The notes beneath the pieces are model-generated. The model saw only the letters and a list, made by a program, of their open reading frames with translations. It did no database searches and was not told where the DNA came from. From positions 43,379,030-43,443,029 of the forward strand of contig CM057841.1 in assembly GCA_030068075.1 (NCBI GenBank): a stretch of DNA of 64,000 nucleotides, given 5' to 3'. The translations under genes and the position numbers were made by a program. Of the stretch, positions 46,050-57,771 are shown piece by piece; the stretch's first letter is position 1; every line of letters begins with the position of its first letter. The stretch comes from Paguma larvata (lineage: Eukaryota > Chordata > Mammalia > Carnivora > Viverridae).

Positions 46050-48117
46050 ACAGTTCAACCCTTGTATGATGCACATCTCCTCCTCTAGGTAGCAGCTGCT
46101 CTAGGACTCTGGTGGGCCTCTATTCCAGAGGGCAAACATAGAATAAGGAAATTAGTAGGATGTACTACAACTTCACTCTTCCAGGTTTGTCTCAGACTAC
46201 AACAGATACTCATTGTCTCTCCATCTTCCACTTTTATTATAAACTCCTCTCACTCTTAGCTACCATCTCTTCGTGTCTCAGTGACGTGCCTGGCAGAGTA
46301 ACCCAACCCCTCATTACTGAGGGGCTCAGGGTTCTTGCTAACCATAATATTCTCAGGCTAGGGATTTCTCTTGATGATTCAGTTACAGTTGGGTAAGAAA
46401 ATACGAAGAGATGCCCAGTTGTGTCATCTGAGTTTCACACATATACCTTTCTGCCCCATTGTGTAGCAGAAAACCTAGTTCTTTCTTCTGTCTACGGTCA
46501 TTATCCCCTGACAAGGTGGTGACTCCTCTTAGAGCCCAGAGCACTTACGTGACAGCTCTAGTCTGTAGCTCAAAACTACCAATTTGAAGGAGTTCTTGCT
46601 ATATCTCCTTGGTGAGAGTATTTCTTCTTTGAGGACCAGGGCCTCTAAGTTTGTAGAGTCCAGAATTATGGAGCTGGGAAACAAAAAATCCCCTGACAAG
46701 TCATTGAAAGTGATAGTTAGTGGAACCCGATCCTGCTTCTATTCTTGGTCCCTGGTGGTTGTGTCCTGTTGAGACAAGCACACAAGCACCACATAAAAGT
46801 CTCTGAATCAATATCTATACCATCACTCAGGCTGGCTCCCCATCTTTGAAGTGTTTTGCCTCTGAGCTGATACTTCAACTGTACCTTCAGCAGTTATTAC
46901 AATGCTCTGTTAGTCTGGCAACTTCTAGATGGTTCAGCAGGTAGATCCCATGGGCCCACATCTTTACTCCCTTTATTATAAACTGGTTAGATGCTACGTT
47001 GTATGGGATTCCATATCTATGTATCAGGTATTCCTTAATCCCCTAGGTAGTAGTCCTGGCTGAGGTCCTGAGACAAAGAAAGGCAAATCCTTATCTGCAA
47101 TAGGTATCAATTCCTGTGGGAAAAAACATCTGACCCTTCTGAGATGAAAGGATGCCCATGTAATCAACTTTTCATCCCAAGGCTTGTTATCACACTGGAG
47201 GTTCTTCCTTGGTGTCTTTTGCCAGCAAACTGGACATTTAGAGATAATGGTAGGTGTATAAGCCTTGATTAATAGAAATTTGTGCCCCTGTCTCTGTCAC
47301 TCTGGTCACTCCATTCAGAAGTCTATTGTATTGCATGGCCAGTGACAAAAATCGGCTAATAGTAACTTACCAAGCCAGTTTGTTTACCTGGTTGTTTAAT
47401 GCTCCTTCCTTGATGTATGATTTCTCATGAACATTAATGTGTGATACAAAGATCGTCGCATTTCATGCCTTTATTCTCATAGACCTTTACATATGGCTTT
47501 GCCCCAGAATTCCTTGTCCCAAATCTTTCAATCTTTTACTTTCCAGGTCCCTAACCAGTAGACTAGGCCATTTTTCATTGTTTGTGAGTCCATCCGTATC
47601 TTTACCACAAGCTACTTCTTCTATACATAGTGGATGACCACTGCCTGAAACTCTATTGTGAAGATTTTCTCTTTCCACTCTGTTTCAAGGCCATTCCTGA
47701 ATGAGGCTGTAATGCAGCTGCTATCCATTTTTGGCTTGAGTCTAACCCATTCATTCCATCAATATTTAAAATTTATTTACCTCCTTCATACAATCTGCAT
47801 AGGTATATTGTATATAGGTGTGTTGTACATAGGCCACAGATACAAGCTGAAGGAGAGTCTCTTGTTAACTATGGTGGGTGATATAGGAGTCTGGTCTACC
47901 TGTTCTTATAGCTTCTGTGTACCCTCTGGTCTACCTCATCATTATCCTATATGTACTATTTCTATCTTATAATGGATTACTGGTAGACCTACTTACCATT
48001 ATGATTTGACTTCAGTAGTTCTGACATATGGTCACTAGGTATCCAGTGGTCAAATGTGTTATCTGTCAAGTCCCAGTATCATGCCAGAAATTGGTTTGTT
48101 GTTTTAGAATTAGAACA
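46050..48117 (-). pseudogene. ERVL-like endogenous retrovirus pol remnant
   Basis: Minus-strand relic of an old endogenous retrovirus of the ERVL type. Reading right to left: a stretch like the end of RNase H (47440-47600; GTWKVKD then KIWDKEFWGK, separated by a TGA), the CPVCWQK zinc-finger half of integrase (47212-47239), and the integrase core pattern YGIPYNVASNQ (46981-47015) with KMWAHGIY (46941-46966). Stops and frameshifts interrupt every segment; no frame exceeds about 80 codons. 46050-46900 is included because no other element begins there, but its identity is weaker. No gag, env or flanking LTR pair was recognised. The LINE-1 at 48140 abuts its right side. Ancient and inactive. Confidence 0.7.
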
Positions 48118-48138
48118 TCATCATCATCATCATCATTT
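48116..48138. repeat. (ATC)n microsatellite
   Basis: About seven ATC units at the junction between the ERVL-like remnant and the 3' tail of the next LINE-1. Confidence 0.85.
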
Positions 48139-48925
48139 ATTCAAATTTTAATTCAAATATAGTTGACATATAATAGTTTATTAGTTTCAGATGTACAACA
48201 TGGTGATTCAAGATTTGTATACATTACAAAATACCATGATAAGTAGTATAGTTACCATCTGTCACTATACAAAGTCATTACAGTATTATTGACTATATTT
48301 CCTCTGCTCTACTTTAATTCTCGTGGTGTATTTGTTTTCTAAGTGTAGTTTGTATCTCTTAATCCTCTTAACCTTTTTCACCCATTCCCCAAGCCCCCTC
48401 CTCTCTGGCAACTACCAGTTTGTTCTCTGTATTTATGAGTTTCTTTTTGCTTTTTTGTTGTTTGTTCTTTATGGGTTTTTTTTTAATTCCACATATAAGA
48501 GAAATCATATTGTATTTATGTTGCTTCACATAACTTAATATCCTCTAGGTTCATCCATGTTTTTGCAAATGACAAGATCTCATTTTTTTGTGTGGCTGAT
48601 TAATATTCCATATGTGTGTATGTATATGTGTGTATGTATCACATTTTCTTTATCCATTCTTCATTTGATGGACACTTATGTTGCTTCCATATTTTGGCTA
48701 TGGTAAATAGTGCTATAATATAGATAGGGGCACATATATATCTTTGAATGAATGTTTTCAGTTTCTTCGGGAAGATACTCAGAAGTGGAAGTAATAGATT
48801 GCATGGTATTTGTATTTTTAATTTTTTGAGAACTCTTCATACTGTTTTCCACAGTGGCTGTACCAGTTTACATTCCCACCAGCAATGTTCCAGTGTTCCC
48901 TTTTCTCTACATTCTTGCCAGTACT

Positions 48926-49276
48926 TGTCCTTTCCTTCCTTTCATCTTTCTCTCTCTTTCTCTCTCCCTTCCTTCCTTCCTTCCTCCCTTCCTTCCTTCC
49001 TTCCTTCCTTCCTTCCTTCCTTCCTTCCTTCCTTCCTTCCCTCCCCTCCCCTCCCCTCCCCTCCCCTCCCCTCCCTTTCCTTCCCTTCCCTTCCCTTCTC
49101 TTCCCTTCCCTTCCCTTCCCTTCCCTTCCCTTCCCTTTTTTCTCCTCCCCTCCCCTCCCCTCCCTTCCTTTCCCTTCCCTTCCCTTCCCTTCCCTTTTCC
49201 CTTCCCTTCTCTCCTTTTTTCCTTCCTTTCTTCCATCTCCCTCTCTCCCTCTCACTCTCTCTCTCTCTGTGTTTCT
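48926..49276. repeat. Compound (CCTT)n/(CCCCT)n/(CCCTT)n pyrimidine repeat
   Basis: About 350 bases of almost pure C/T on the plus strand in blocks: TTCC units to about 49038, CCCCT to about 49075, CCCTT to about 49137, CCCCT to about 49163, CCCTT to about 49215, then mixed CT/(CTCT). It lies inside copy A, between the 'ttgccagtacttg' and 'gactgttgctag' sections of ORF2, where other copies have only a short T-rich stretch. Long Ser/Pro or Arg/Glu/Gly frames on both strands are artefacts. Confidence 0.95.
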
Positions 49277-50496
49277 TTTTTGATACTAGCTAGCTATTGT
49301 GACTGTTGCTAGATGTTACATCATTGTTGTTTTGATTTGCATTTCCTTAATGATCGTGATGTTGAGCATCTTTTTATGTGTCTGTTGGCCATCCGTATGT
49401 CTTTGTTTTGAAAAATGTCTCTTCAGGTCCTTTGCCCTTTTCTAAATTGGATTTTTTTAATTTGCTTTTTCTTTCTGGTGTTAAGTTATATGAGTTCCTA
49501 ATATATTTTGAATGTTTTTAACCTGTATCAGATATATCATTTGCAAATACCTTTTCCCATTCAGTGGATTGCCTTTTTGCTTCGTTGATGGTTTCCTTCA
49601 CTGTGCAAAAGCTTTTGATTTTGCTATAGTTCCAGTCATTTTGTTTTGTTTTGCCTTTGTTTCCCTTGCCTGAGGAGATATATCTAGAAAAATGTTGCTA
49701 AGACTGATGTCTGAGTTGACTGCCAATGATTTCCTTTAAGAATTTTATGATTTCAGGTCTTACTTTTAGGTCTTTAATACATTTCGAGTTTATTTTTGTG
49801 TATGGTGCAAGGAAATGATCTAGTTTTATTCTTTTGCACATAGCTGTACAGTTTTCCCAGCACCATTTATTTAAGAGATTATTTTTTCCCCATTATACTT
49901 GCCTTCTTTGTTTTAGATTAACTGACCATATAAATATGAGTTTATTTCCCTATTCTGTTCCTTTGATCTATGTGTCCTATTTGTGTGTCAGTACCATGCT
50001 GTTTTGATCACTATAGCTTTGTAATATAGTTTGAAATCTGGGACTGTGATATCTGAACCTTTGTTCATTCTCAAGACTGGCATTCAGGGTCTTTCATGAT
50101 TCTATACAAATTATAAGATTAATTGTTCTAGTTCTGTGAAAAATACTATTGATACTTTGATAAGAATTGCATTGAATCTATAGGTTGCTTTGTGTAATAG
50201 GGACATTTTGACAATATTAATTTATAGTATTTGACAATAATAATCTTTTCCATTCTATGAACACATTATATTTTTCCATTTATTTGTGTCCTTTTCATTT
50301 TTTTTCATCAGTGTCTTACAGTTTTCAGTATAAGGATTTTTGCCTCCTTGGTTAATTTATTCCTAGTTATTTTATTCTTTTTGATATAACTAATAAATGG
50401 AACTGTTTTCTCAATTTTTCTTTCTGCTAGTTCATTATTAGTGTATAGAAACACAACACATTTGTGCATATTAATTTTGTATCCTGCATTTTTTTA

Positions 50497-50560
50497 ATTT
50501 ATTTTTTTAAATGTTTATATGTGAGAGAGAAAGAGAGTGCAAGTGGGGGAGGGGCAGAGT
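50497..50560 (-). repeat. Feline SINE, 5'-truncated (tail and body only)
   Basis: 'tttaaatgtttatatgtgagagagaaagagagtgcaagtgggggaggggcagag' is the A-tail and CT-rich body in minus orientation. The tRNA head is absent. It lies within LINE-1 copy A. Confidence 0.7.
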
Positions 50561-51256
50561 TTTATGAATTGATTTGTTCTCATAGTCTTTTGATGGAGTT
50601 TTTAGTGCATTTGATATATAGTATCATGTCATCTGAAATAGTAACAGTTTTACTCCTTCCTTATCACTTTGGATGTTCTTTGTTTCTTTTTCTTGTCTGA
50701 TCATCCCAGTTAGGACTTCCAGTACTGTGTTAAATAAAAATGGCAAAAATGGGCATCCTTGTCTTGTTTCTGATCTTAGAGGGAAGGCTTTCAGCTTTTC
50801 ACCATTATGTGTGATTGTTAGCTGTGGGTTTGTCATATGCGGCTTTTGTTATGTTGAGGTATGTTCCTTATGTACTCACTTTATTGAGAGTTTTTATCAT
50901 GAACGGATGTTGAATTTTCTCAGATGTTTTTTCTCCATGTATTGAGATGATTGTAGGATTATTCTCTCTCATTTTGTTAATGTAGTGTGTCACATTGATT
51001 TGTGGATATTGAGCCATTTTTACACCCTGGAATAAATCCCACTTGATTGTGATATATAATCCTTCTAATATATTATTGAATTCATTTGCTAATATTTTTT
51101 GAGGACTTGTGCATCTGTATTCCATCAAGGATCCTAGGCTGTAATTGTTTCTGGTTTTGGGATCAGGGTGATGCTGGGCTCATAGAATAATTTGGAAACA
51201 TTTTTTCTCTTTAATTTTTTGGAAGAGTTTGATAAAAATAGGTGATAACTCATCTT

Positions 51257-51478
51257 TTTTTTTTTTTAATTTTTTAACGTGTATTTATTTTTGAGACATA
51301 GAGACAGAGCATGGGTAGGAGAAGGGCAGAGAGAGAGAGGGAGACACAGAATCTGAAGCAGGCTCCAGGCTCTGAGCTGTCAGCACAGAGCCCGATGCGG
51401 GGCTTGAACTCACAGACCGCAAGATCATGACCTGAGCCGAAGTCGGCCGCTTAACTGACTGAGCCACCCAGGCGCCCC
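51257..51478 (-). repeat. Young feline tRNA-Lys SINE nested in LINE-1
   Basis: Complete minus-strand copy with a CpG-containing head (GGGGCGCCTGGGTGGCTCAG) and CGAAGTCGGCCGC kept. Perfect 13-bp duplication, gataactcatctt, at 51244-51256 and 51479-51491. Among the least mutated SINEs here. Confidence 0.95.
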
Positions 51479-52351
51479 GATAACTCATCTTGTAATGTTT
51501 GGTAAAATTTATTTATGAAGCCATCGGGTCCTGGATTTCTGTTTTTGGGAGCTTTTTTGATTACTGATGCAATTTCATTACTAGTATTCAGTATGTTTAG
51601 ATTTCTGTTTCTTTCTGGTTCAGTCTTGGAAGAGTGCATGTTTCTAGGAATTGATACATTTCTTCTATGTTGTCCAGTTTGTTGGCATATAATTTTTCAT
51701 AATAGTTCTTATAGTCCTTTATATTCGGTGCCAATTGTAACTTCTCTTTCATTTCAAAAGAGTCTTCTCTTTTTCTTGATGAGTCTGTGTAAAGGTTTAT
51801 CAATTTTGTTTTTCTTTTCACAGAAATAGTTCATTTCATTGATTTTTTTCCCACTTAATTTATTTCCACTCTGATCTTTATAGCTTCCTTTCTTGAACTA
51901 ACTTTGTGCTTTGTTATTTTTTTTTTCTATTTCCTTTAGGTGTATGGTTAGATTGTTTGTTTGAGATATTTTATTTTTGTTGAAGTGGGCCTGTATCACT
52001 ATAAACTTGCCTCTTAGAACTGCTTTTGCTGCATCTCAGGAATTTTGAACCATTGTGTTTCCATTTTCTGTTTGTCTCCATGTGTTTGATTTCCACTTTG
52101 ATTTCTTACATTGACCAGTTGGTTATTTGGCAGCATGTTATTTAGCCTCCATGTGTTTGTATTTTTCCATTTTTTTTTCTTGCAATTGATTTCTAGTTTT
52201 ATACCCTGTGGTTGGAAAAAATACTTAATAAGATTTAAGTCTTTTTAAATTTATTGATACTTTTTTGTGGCCTACCATGTGTTCTGTCCTGGAGAATGTT
52301 CCATGTGCACTTAAAAAGAATACCTATTTTGTTGCTTTGGGATGGAATGTT

Positions 52352-52563
52352 CTTTTTCTTTTAATGTTTATTTTGAGAGAGAGTGAGTAGGCATGCACAT
52401 GCATGATAACAAGGGAGGAGAAGAGAGAGAGAATCCCAAGCAGGCTTTATACTCTGTGTGTAGTCCATCATGGAACTTGATAAGATATCACAACTGTGAG
52501 ATCATGATCTGAGTCGAAACCAGAAGTTGAAAGTTTAACCAACGGAGCCACTCAGGCACGCCT
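52352..52563 (-). repeat. Older feline tRNA-Lys SINE nested in LINE-1
   Basis: Minus-strand copy with many changes in head and middle. Duplication: gggatggaatgtt at 52339-52351 and gggatggagtgtt at 52564-52576, one mismatch. Confidence 0.9.
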
Positions 52564-53235
52564 GGGATGGAGTGTTTTGTAAATACTTCAGTCTATCTGG
52601 ACTGATGAGTCATTCAAAGACACTGTTTCCTCATTGATTTTCTTTCTTGATGATCTACCTATTGATGTAAGAGGGGTTTAAAGTCCCCTACTAATACTGT
52701 GTTACCATCATTTTCTCTCTTTTTGTCTACCAGTATTTGCTGTATACATTTGGGTTCTCTTGTGTGCATAGATATTTTCAATTATTAAATCCTCTTTTTG
52801 GATTGATCCCTTTATTATTACGTAATGCCCTTCTTTGTCTCTTGTTACAGCCTTTGTTTTAAAGTTTATTTTTTCTGATATAAGTATTGCTACCTCAGCT
52901 TTTTTTTTTCTCCTTCGATTTGCATGGAATATCTTTTTCCATCTCTTCACTTTCATTTTGGCCTTCAGACTGAAGTGAGTCTCTTGTAGGAAGCATATAG
53001 ATGGGTATTGGTTTTTATCCATACATTCACCCTGTGTCTTCTGATGGGAGCATTTAAAATAATTTAGATTTACATTTAAAATAACTTTTGATAGGTTTGT
53101 GCTTATTGACATTTTGTTCATCGTTTTCTGGTTGTTTTTATATTTTCTGTTACCTTCCTTTCTTCCTCTCTTCCATTGTGATTTGATGATAGTCTTTACT
53201 ACTATGTTGGATTACTTTGTGGTTACCATAAAGTT

Positions 53236-53292
53236 TTATACATTTTTATATAAAAATATATATGTATATATATACATGTGTGTGTGTGAGTT
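53236..53292. repeat. (TA)n(TG)n low-complexity stretch
   Basis: AT-rich run followed by tgtgtgtgtg, between the 5' part of LINE-1 copy A and the 3' tail of copy B. Confidence 0.8.
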
Positions 53293-54539
53293 GATGGTGG
53301 TTTAAGTTCACAAATACTTTTTTTTCAATATAATTTATTGTCAAACTGGCTAACACACAGTGTGTACAATGTACTCTTGGTTTTGGGGGTAGATTCCCGT
53401 ATTGCATACAACACCCATTGCTCATCCCAACAAGTGCTCTCCTCAATGCCCATCAGCCACTTATCCCTCTTCCCCACCCTCCCATGAACCCTCAGTTTAT
53501 TCTCTGTATTTAAGAGTCTCTTATGGTTTGCCTCCCTCCTTCTCTATTTTTTTCCTCTTCCCTTCCCCCATGGTCTTCTGTTAAGTTTTCCAGATTCCAC
53601 ATATCAGTGAAAACATGATATCTGTCTTTCTCTGACTTATTTCACTCAGCATAATACCTTCCAATTCCATCCATATTGCTGCACTTGTCCAGATTTCATT
53701 CTTTCTCATTGCCAAGTAGTATTCCATTGTATATATAAACCAATACTCTTTATTCATTCATCAGTTGACAGACTTGTAGGCTCTTTCCATAACTTGATTA
53801 TTGTTCAAAGCACTGCTCCTATGAATCAGCGCTCCTGTATCCTTTGGATAAATTCCTAGTAGTGCTAGTGCTAGGTCATAGGGTAGTTCTATTTTTTAAT
53901 TTTTTGAGGAACCTCCACACTGTTTGCCAGAACGGCTAAACCAGTTTACATTCCCACCAACAGTGCAAGAGGGTTCCCATTTCTCCACATCCTCGCCAGC
54001 ATCTGTAGTTTCCCGATTTGTTCATTTTAGCCACTCTGACTGGTATAAGGGGGTTTCTCAGTGTGGCTTTGATTTTTATTTCCCTGATGATGAGTGATGT
54101 TGAGTATCATTTCTTGTGTCTGTTGGCCATCTGGATGTCTTCTTTGGAAAAATGTCTTTTCATGTTTTCTGCCCACTTCTTCATTGGATTATTTGTTTTT
54201 TCAGGTGTTGAGTTTGATAAATTCTTTATAGATTTTGGATACTAACCCTTTACCTGATATGTTATTTGCAAATATATTTTCACATTCCATTTGTTACCTT
54301 TTAGTTATGTTGATTGTTTCCTTTGCAGTGCAGCTTTTTATCTTGATTAGGTCCCAGTAGTTCATTTTTGCTTTTAATTGCCTTGCCTTTGGAGATGTGT
54401 CAAGCAAGAAATTGCTGTGGCTGAGGTCAAAGAGATTGTTGCCTGTTTTCTCCTCTAGGTTTTGAAGGTTTCCGATCTCACATTTAGGTCCTTCATCCAT
54501 TTTGAGTTTATTTTTGCGTATGGTGTAAGAAAGGAGTCT

Positions 54540-54761
54540 CGGGGTGCCTGGGTGGCTCAGTCGGTTAAGTGGCCAACTTCAACTCAGGTCATAATCTCAT
54601 GGTCTGTGAGTTCGAGCCCCGCGTCGGGCTCTGTGCTGACAGCTCAGAGCCTGGAGCCTGCTTCGGATTCTGTGTCTCCCTTTCTCTCTGCCCTTCTCCT
54701 GCTCATGCTCTGTCTCTATGTCTCAAAAATAAGTAAATGTTAAAAAAAAAATTAACAAAAG
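54540..54761 (+). repeat. Young feline tRNA-Lys SINE nested in LINE-1
   Basis: Plus-strand, complete, with GAGTTCGAGCCCCGCGTCGG intact and a TTAAAAAAAAA tail. Perfect 13-bp duplication, aagaaaggagtct, at 54527-54539 and 54762-54774. Confidence 0.95.
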
Positions 54762-55028
54762 AAGAAAGGAGTCTAGTTTCATTCTTCTGCATCTTGCTGT
54801 CTAGTTCGCCCAGCACCGTGTGCTAAAGAGACTGTTTTCCATTGGATACTCTTTCTTGCTTTGTCACAATTAGTTGGCCATACATTTGTGGGTCCAATTC
54901 TGGGTTCTCTATTCCATTGGTCTATGTGTCTGTTTTTGTGCCACTACCATACTGTCTTGATGATTACAGCTTTGTAGTAGAGATTAAAGTCTGGGATTGT
55001 GATGCTTTCCGCTTTGGTTTTCTTTTTC

Positions 55029-55292
55029 TTTGTTTTTTTTCCTTTTTAAAAAAAATTTTTTAGTGTTTATTTATTTTGGGGAAGGAGAGAGAGAGAGAGG
55101 GAAGGAGACAGAGCATGAGTAGGAAAGGGAGAGAGAGGGAGACACAGAGAGGGAGGGAGACACAGAATCTGAAACAGGATCCAGGTTCTGAGCTGTCAAC
55201 ACAGAGCCCTATGCAGAGCTCGAACTCACTATCTGTGAGATCATGACCTGAGCTGAAGTCAGACACAACCGACCGAGCCACCCAGGCTTCCC
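55029..55292 (-). repeat. Feline SINE with internal duplication
   Basis: Minus-strand copy, about 264 bp and longer than its relatives, because the block 'agagagggagacacaga / agggagggagacacaga' is repeated (55130-55168). Perfect 14-bp duplication, tggttttctttttc, at 55015-55028 and 55293-55306. Confidence 0.92.
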
Positions 55293-57607
55293 TGGTTTTC
55301 TTTTTCAATATTACTTTGGCTATTCGGGATCTTTTGTGGTTCCATACGAATTTTAGGATTGTCCTAGCTTTGAGAAGAATGCAATTTTGATTGGGATTGC
55401 ATTAAATGTGTAGAGTGCTTTGGGTAGTATTGACATGTTAACAATATTTAGTCTTCCAATCCATGAACATTGAATGTTTTTCCATTTCTTTGTGTCTTGT
55501 TCAGTTTCCTTCATAAGCTTTCTGTAGTTTTCAGCATACAGACCTTTTACATCTTTGGTTAGGTTTATTCCTAGGTATTTTATGGTTCTTGGTGCAATTG
55601 TAAATGGGATTGATTTCTTGATTTCTCTTTCTTTTGCTTCATTATTGGTATATAGAAATACAGCCTACATTGATTTTGTACCCTGTGACTTTGCTGAATT
55701 CATGTATCAATTCTAGCAGCCTTTTGGTGGAGTCTTTCAGGTTTTCTACACACTGTATCATATCACCTGTGAAAAGTGAAAAACGTGATTTCTCCCTTGC
55801 TAATTTTAAGGACTTTTATTTCATTTTGTTGTCTGATTGCTGATGCTAGGACTTGCAACACTATGTTAAACAACATTGGTGAGAGCTGACATGTTCCTGT
55901 TATGTTCCTGATCTCAGGGGAAAAGCTCTTAGTTTTTCTTCATTGAGGACGATATTACCTGTGGGCTTTTCATATATGGCTTTTACGATGTTTAGGTGTG
56001 TTCCTTCTGTCCATACTTGCTTGAGAGTTTTTATTAAGAAAGAATGCTGTATTTTATCAAATGCTTTTTCTGCATCTTTTGACAGGATCATATGGTTCTT
56101 ACCCTTTCTTTTGTTCATGTGATGTATCCCATTGATTGATTTGCAAATATTGAACCAGCCCTGCAACCCAGGGTTGAATCCTACTTGATCATGGTGAATA
56201 ATTCTTTTTATATGCTGTTGAATTCGATTTGATAGTATCTTGTTGAGAATTTTTGCATCTCTGTTCATCAGGGATATTGGCCTATAATTCTCCTTTTTTG
56301 TGGAGTCTCTGTCTGGTTTGGGAGTCAATGTAATGCTGGCTTCATAGAATAAGCCCAGAAGCTTTCCTTCTGTTTCTGTTTTTTGGAACAACTTGAGAAG
56401 GAGAGGTATTAACTCTGCTATAACTGTCTGGTGGAATTCCCCTGGGAAGCCTTCTGGCCCAGCACTCTTATTTGTGGAGAGATTTTTGATAACTGATTCA
56501 ATTTATTCACTAGTTATGGGTCTGTTCACATTTATTATTTCTTCCCATTTGAGTTTTGGTAGTGTGTGGGTGTCTAGGAATTTGTCCATTTCTTCCAGGC
56601 TGTCCACTTTGTGGGCATATCATTTTCAATAGTATTCTCTGATAATTGTTTTTCTGAGTAAATTGGTTGTGATAAGTACATATTCATGATATTATCTATT
56701 TGGGCTCTCTCTGTTTTCTTTTTGAGAAGTCTAGCTAGTGGTTTATCAATTTTGTTTATTTTCTCAAAAACCCAGCTCTTAGTTTCATTGATCTGTTCTA
56801 CTGGTTTGTTTTTTTTTTTAATTTGATATTGTTTATTCCTGCTTTGATCTTTATTACGTCTCTTCTTCTGCTCGCCTTGGGGTATCTTTGCTGTTCTGCT
56901 TTTAGTTCCTTTAGGTGTGCTGTTAGATTTCATATTTGGGATTTTTCTTGTTTTTGAGATAGGCCTGGATTGCAATGTATTTTCCTCTTAGGATTGCCTT
57001 TGCTGTATCCCAAAGAGTTTGGACTGTCGTGTTTTCATTTTCATTTATTTGCGTATGTTTATAAATTTCTTCTTTAATTGCCTAGTTGACCCATTCATTC
57101 TTTAGTAGGATGTCCTTTAATCTCCATGCCTTAGGAGGTTTTCCAACGTTTTTCCTGTGGTTGATTTCAAGTTTCATAGCATTGTGATCTGAAAATGCTC
57201 ATGGTATGATCTCAATTCTTTTATATTTATTGAGGGCTGTTTTGTGACCCAGTATGTGATCTATCTTGGAGAACGTTCCATGTGCACTAGATAAGAATGT
57301 GTATTTTTCTGCTTTTGGATGAAAAGTTCTGAATATATCTGTCAACTCCATCTAGTCCAGTGTATCATTTAGGGCCATTGCTTAGTGATTTTCTGTCCAG
57401 ATGATCTGTCCATTGCTGTAAGTGGAATATTAAAGTCTCCTTCAGTTACCACATTTTCACCAATGAATTGCTAATGTTTGCGATTAATTATTTTATATAT
57501 TTAGGAGCTCCCGAATTGTATGCATAAACTTCTATAATTGTTAGCTTTCTTTTGACTTCCAGTAGCATGATAGATGTCTGTCCATCGCATCACTTTCAAT
57601 CTATGTA

Positions 57608-57771
57608 AATATAAATACATAAAAATTATATGTAATATATGTAATATGTAATTATATAAACTATAAGTGTATACAAATGTATATATAAGTATATATAAAT
57701 ACACTTATAATGTATATGTATATGTATACATATGTGTATGTGTGTGTGTAAGTTGGTTATGTTCACAAATA
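57608..57771. repeat. AT-rich/(TG)n junction segment
   Basis: About 160 bases of TA-rich repeats ending in (TG)n, 'taagttggttatgttcacaaatattc'. The ending closely resembles 53281-53317 ('gtgtgtgtgagttgatggtggtttaagttcacaaatac'). Both stand just before a LINE-1 3' tail. Confidence 0.8.

Larger units (their letters stand above)
48140..53317 (-). mobile_element. Long old LINE-1 (copy A)
   Basis: Minus strand, about 5.2 kb including insertions: 3' UTR of the older type (48140-48480, 'gttgacatataatagtttattagtttcag'), the whole ORF2 in reverse, then sequence upstream of the endonuclease ending in an AT/TG-rich stretch (53240-53290). Surviving ORF2 pieces are 137 codons at 52708-53121 (endonuclease: LQETH, then a region like the ISEKINFK segment), 74 at 51597-51821, 86 at 50868-51128 and 70 at 50624-50836 ([12 protein letters not shown]). 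It hosts a 345-bp pyrimidine repeat and three SINE insertions, and is heavily decayed. Confidence 0.9.
53318..57607 (-). mobile_element. LINE-1 (copy B), nearly complete ORF2
   Basis: Minus strand: T-run at 53321-53328, 3' UTR of the younger type (53330-53640) and ORF2 back to the endonuclease, ending near 57607 where the full-length copy has its CACTTTCAAT at 40310. Pieces with ORF2 sequence: 163 codons at 55900-56391 ([11 protein letters not shown]), 133 at 56574-56975 and 68 at 54294-54500. A local loss near 57543 joins 'ttgttagct' to 'ttcttttgacttccagtag', removing about 120 bases relative to 36411-43081. The endonuclease SDH is intact (CAC codon at 57184-57186). Two SINEs entered it later. 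Confidence 0.92.

Noticed and set aside
48116..49040. Regular repeats that might be taken for a CRISPR array
   Set aside because: (ATC)n and (CCTT)n are simple microsatellites without spacers, in mammalian DNA.
48748..49312. Frames of 109-181 codons rich in Ser/Pro/Leu or Arg/Glu/Gly/Lys
   Set aside because: Translations of the CCTT/CCCCT microsatellite; every frame is open because the repeat lacks stop trinucleotides.
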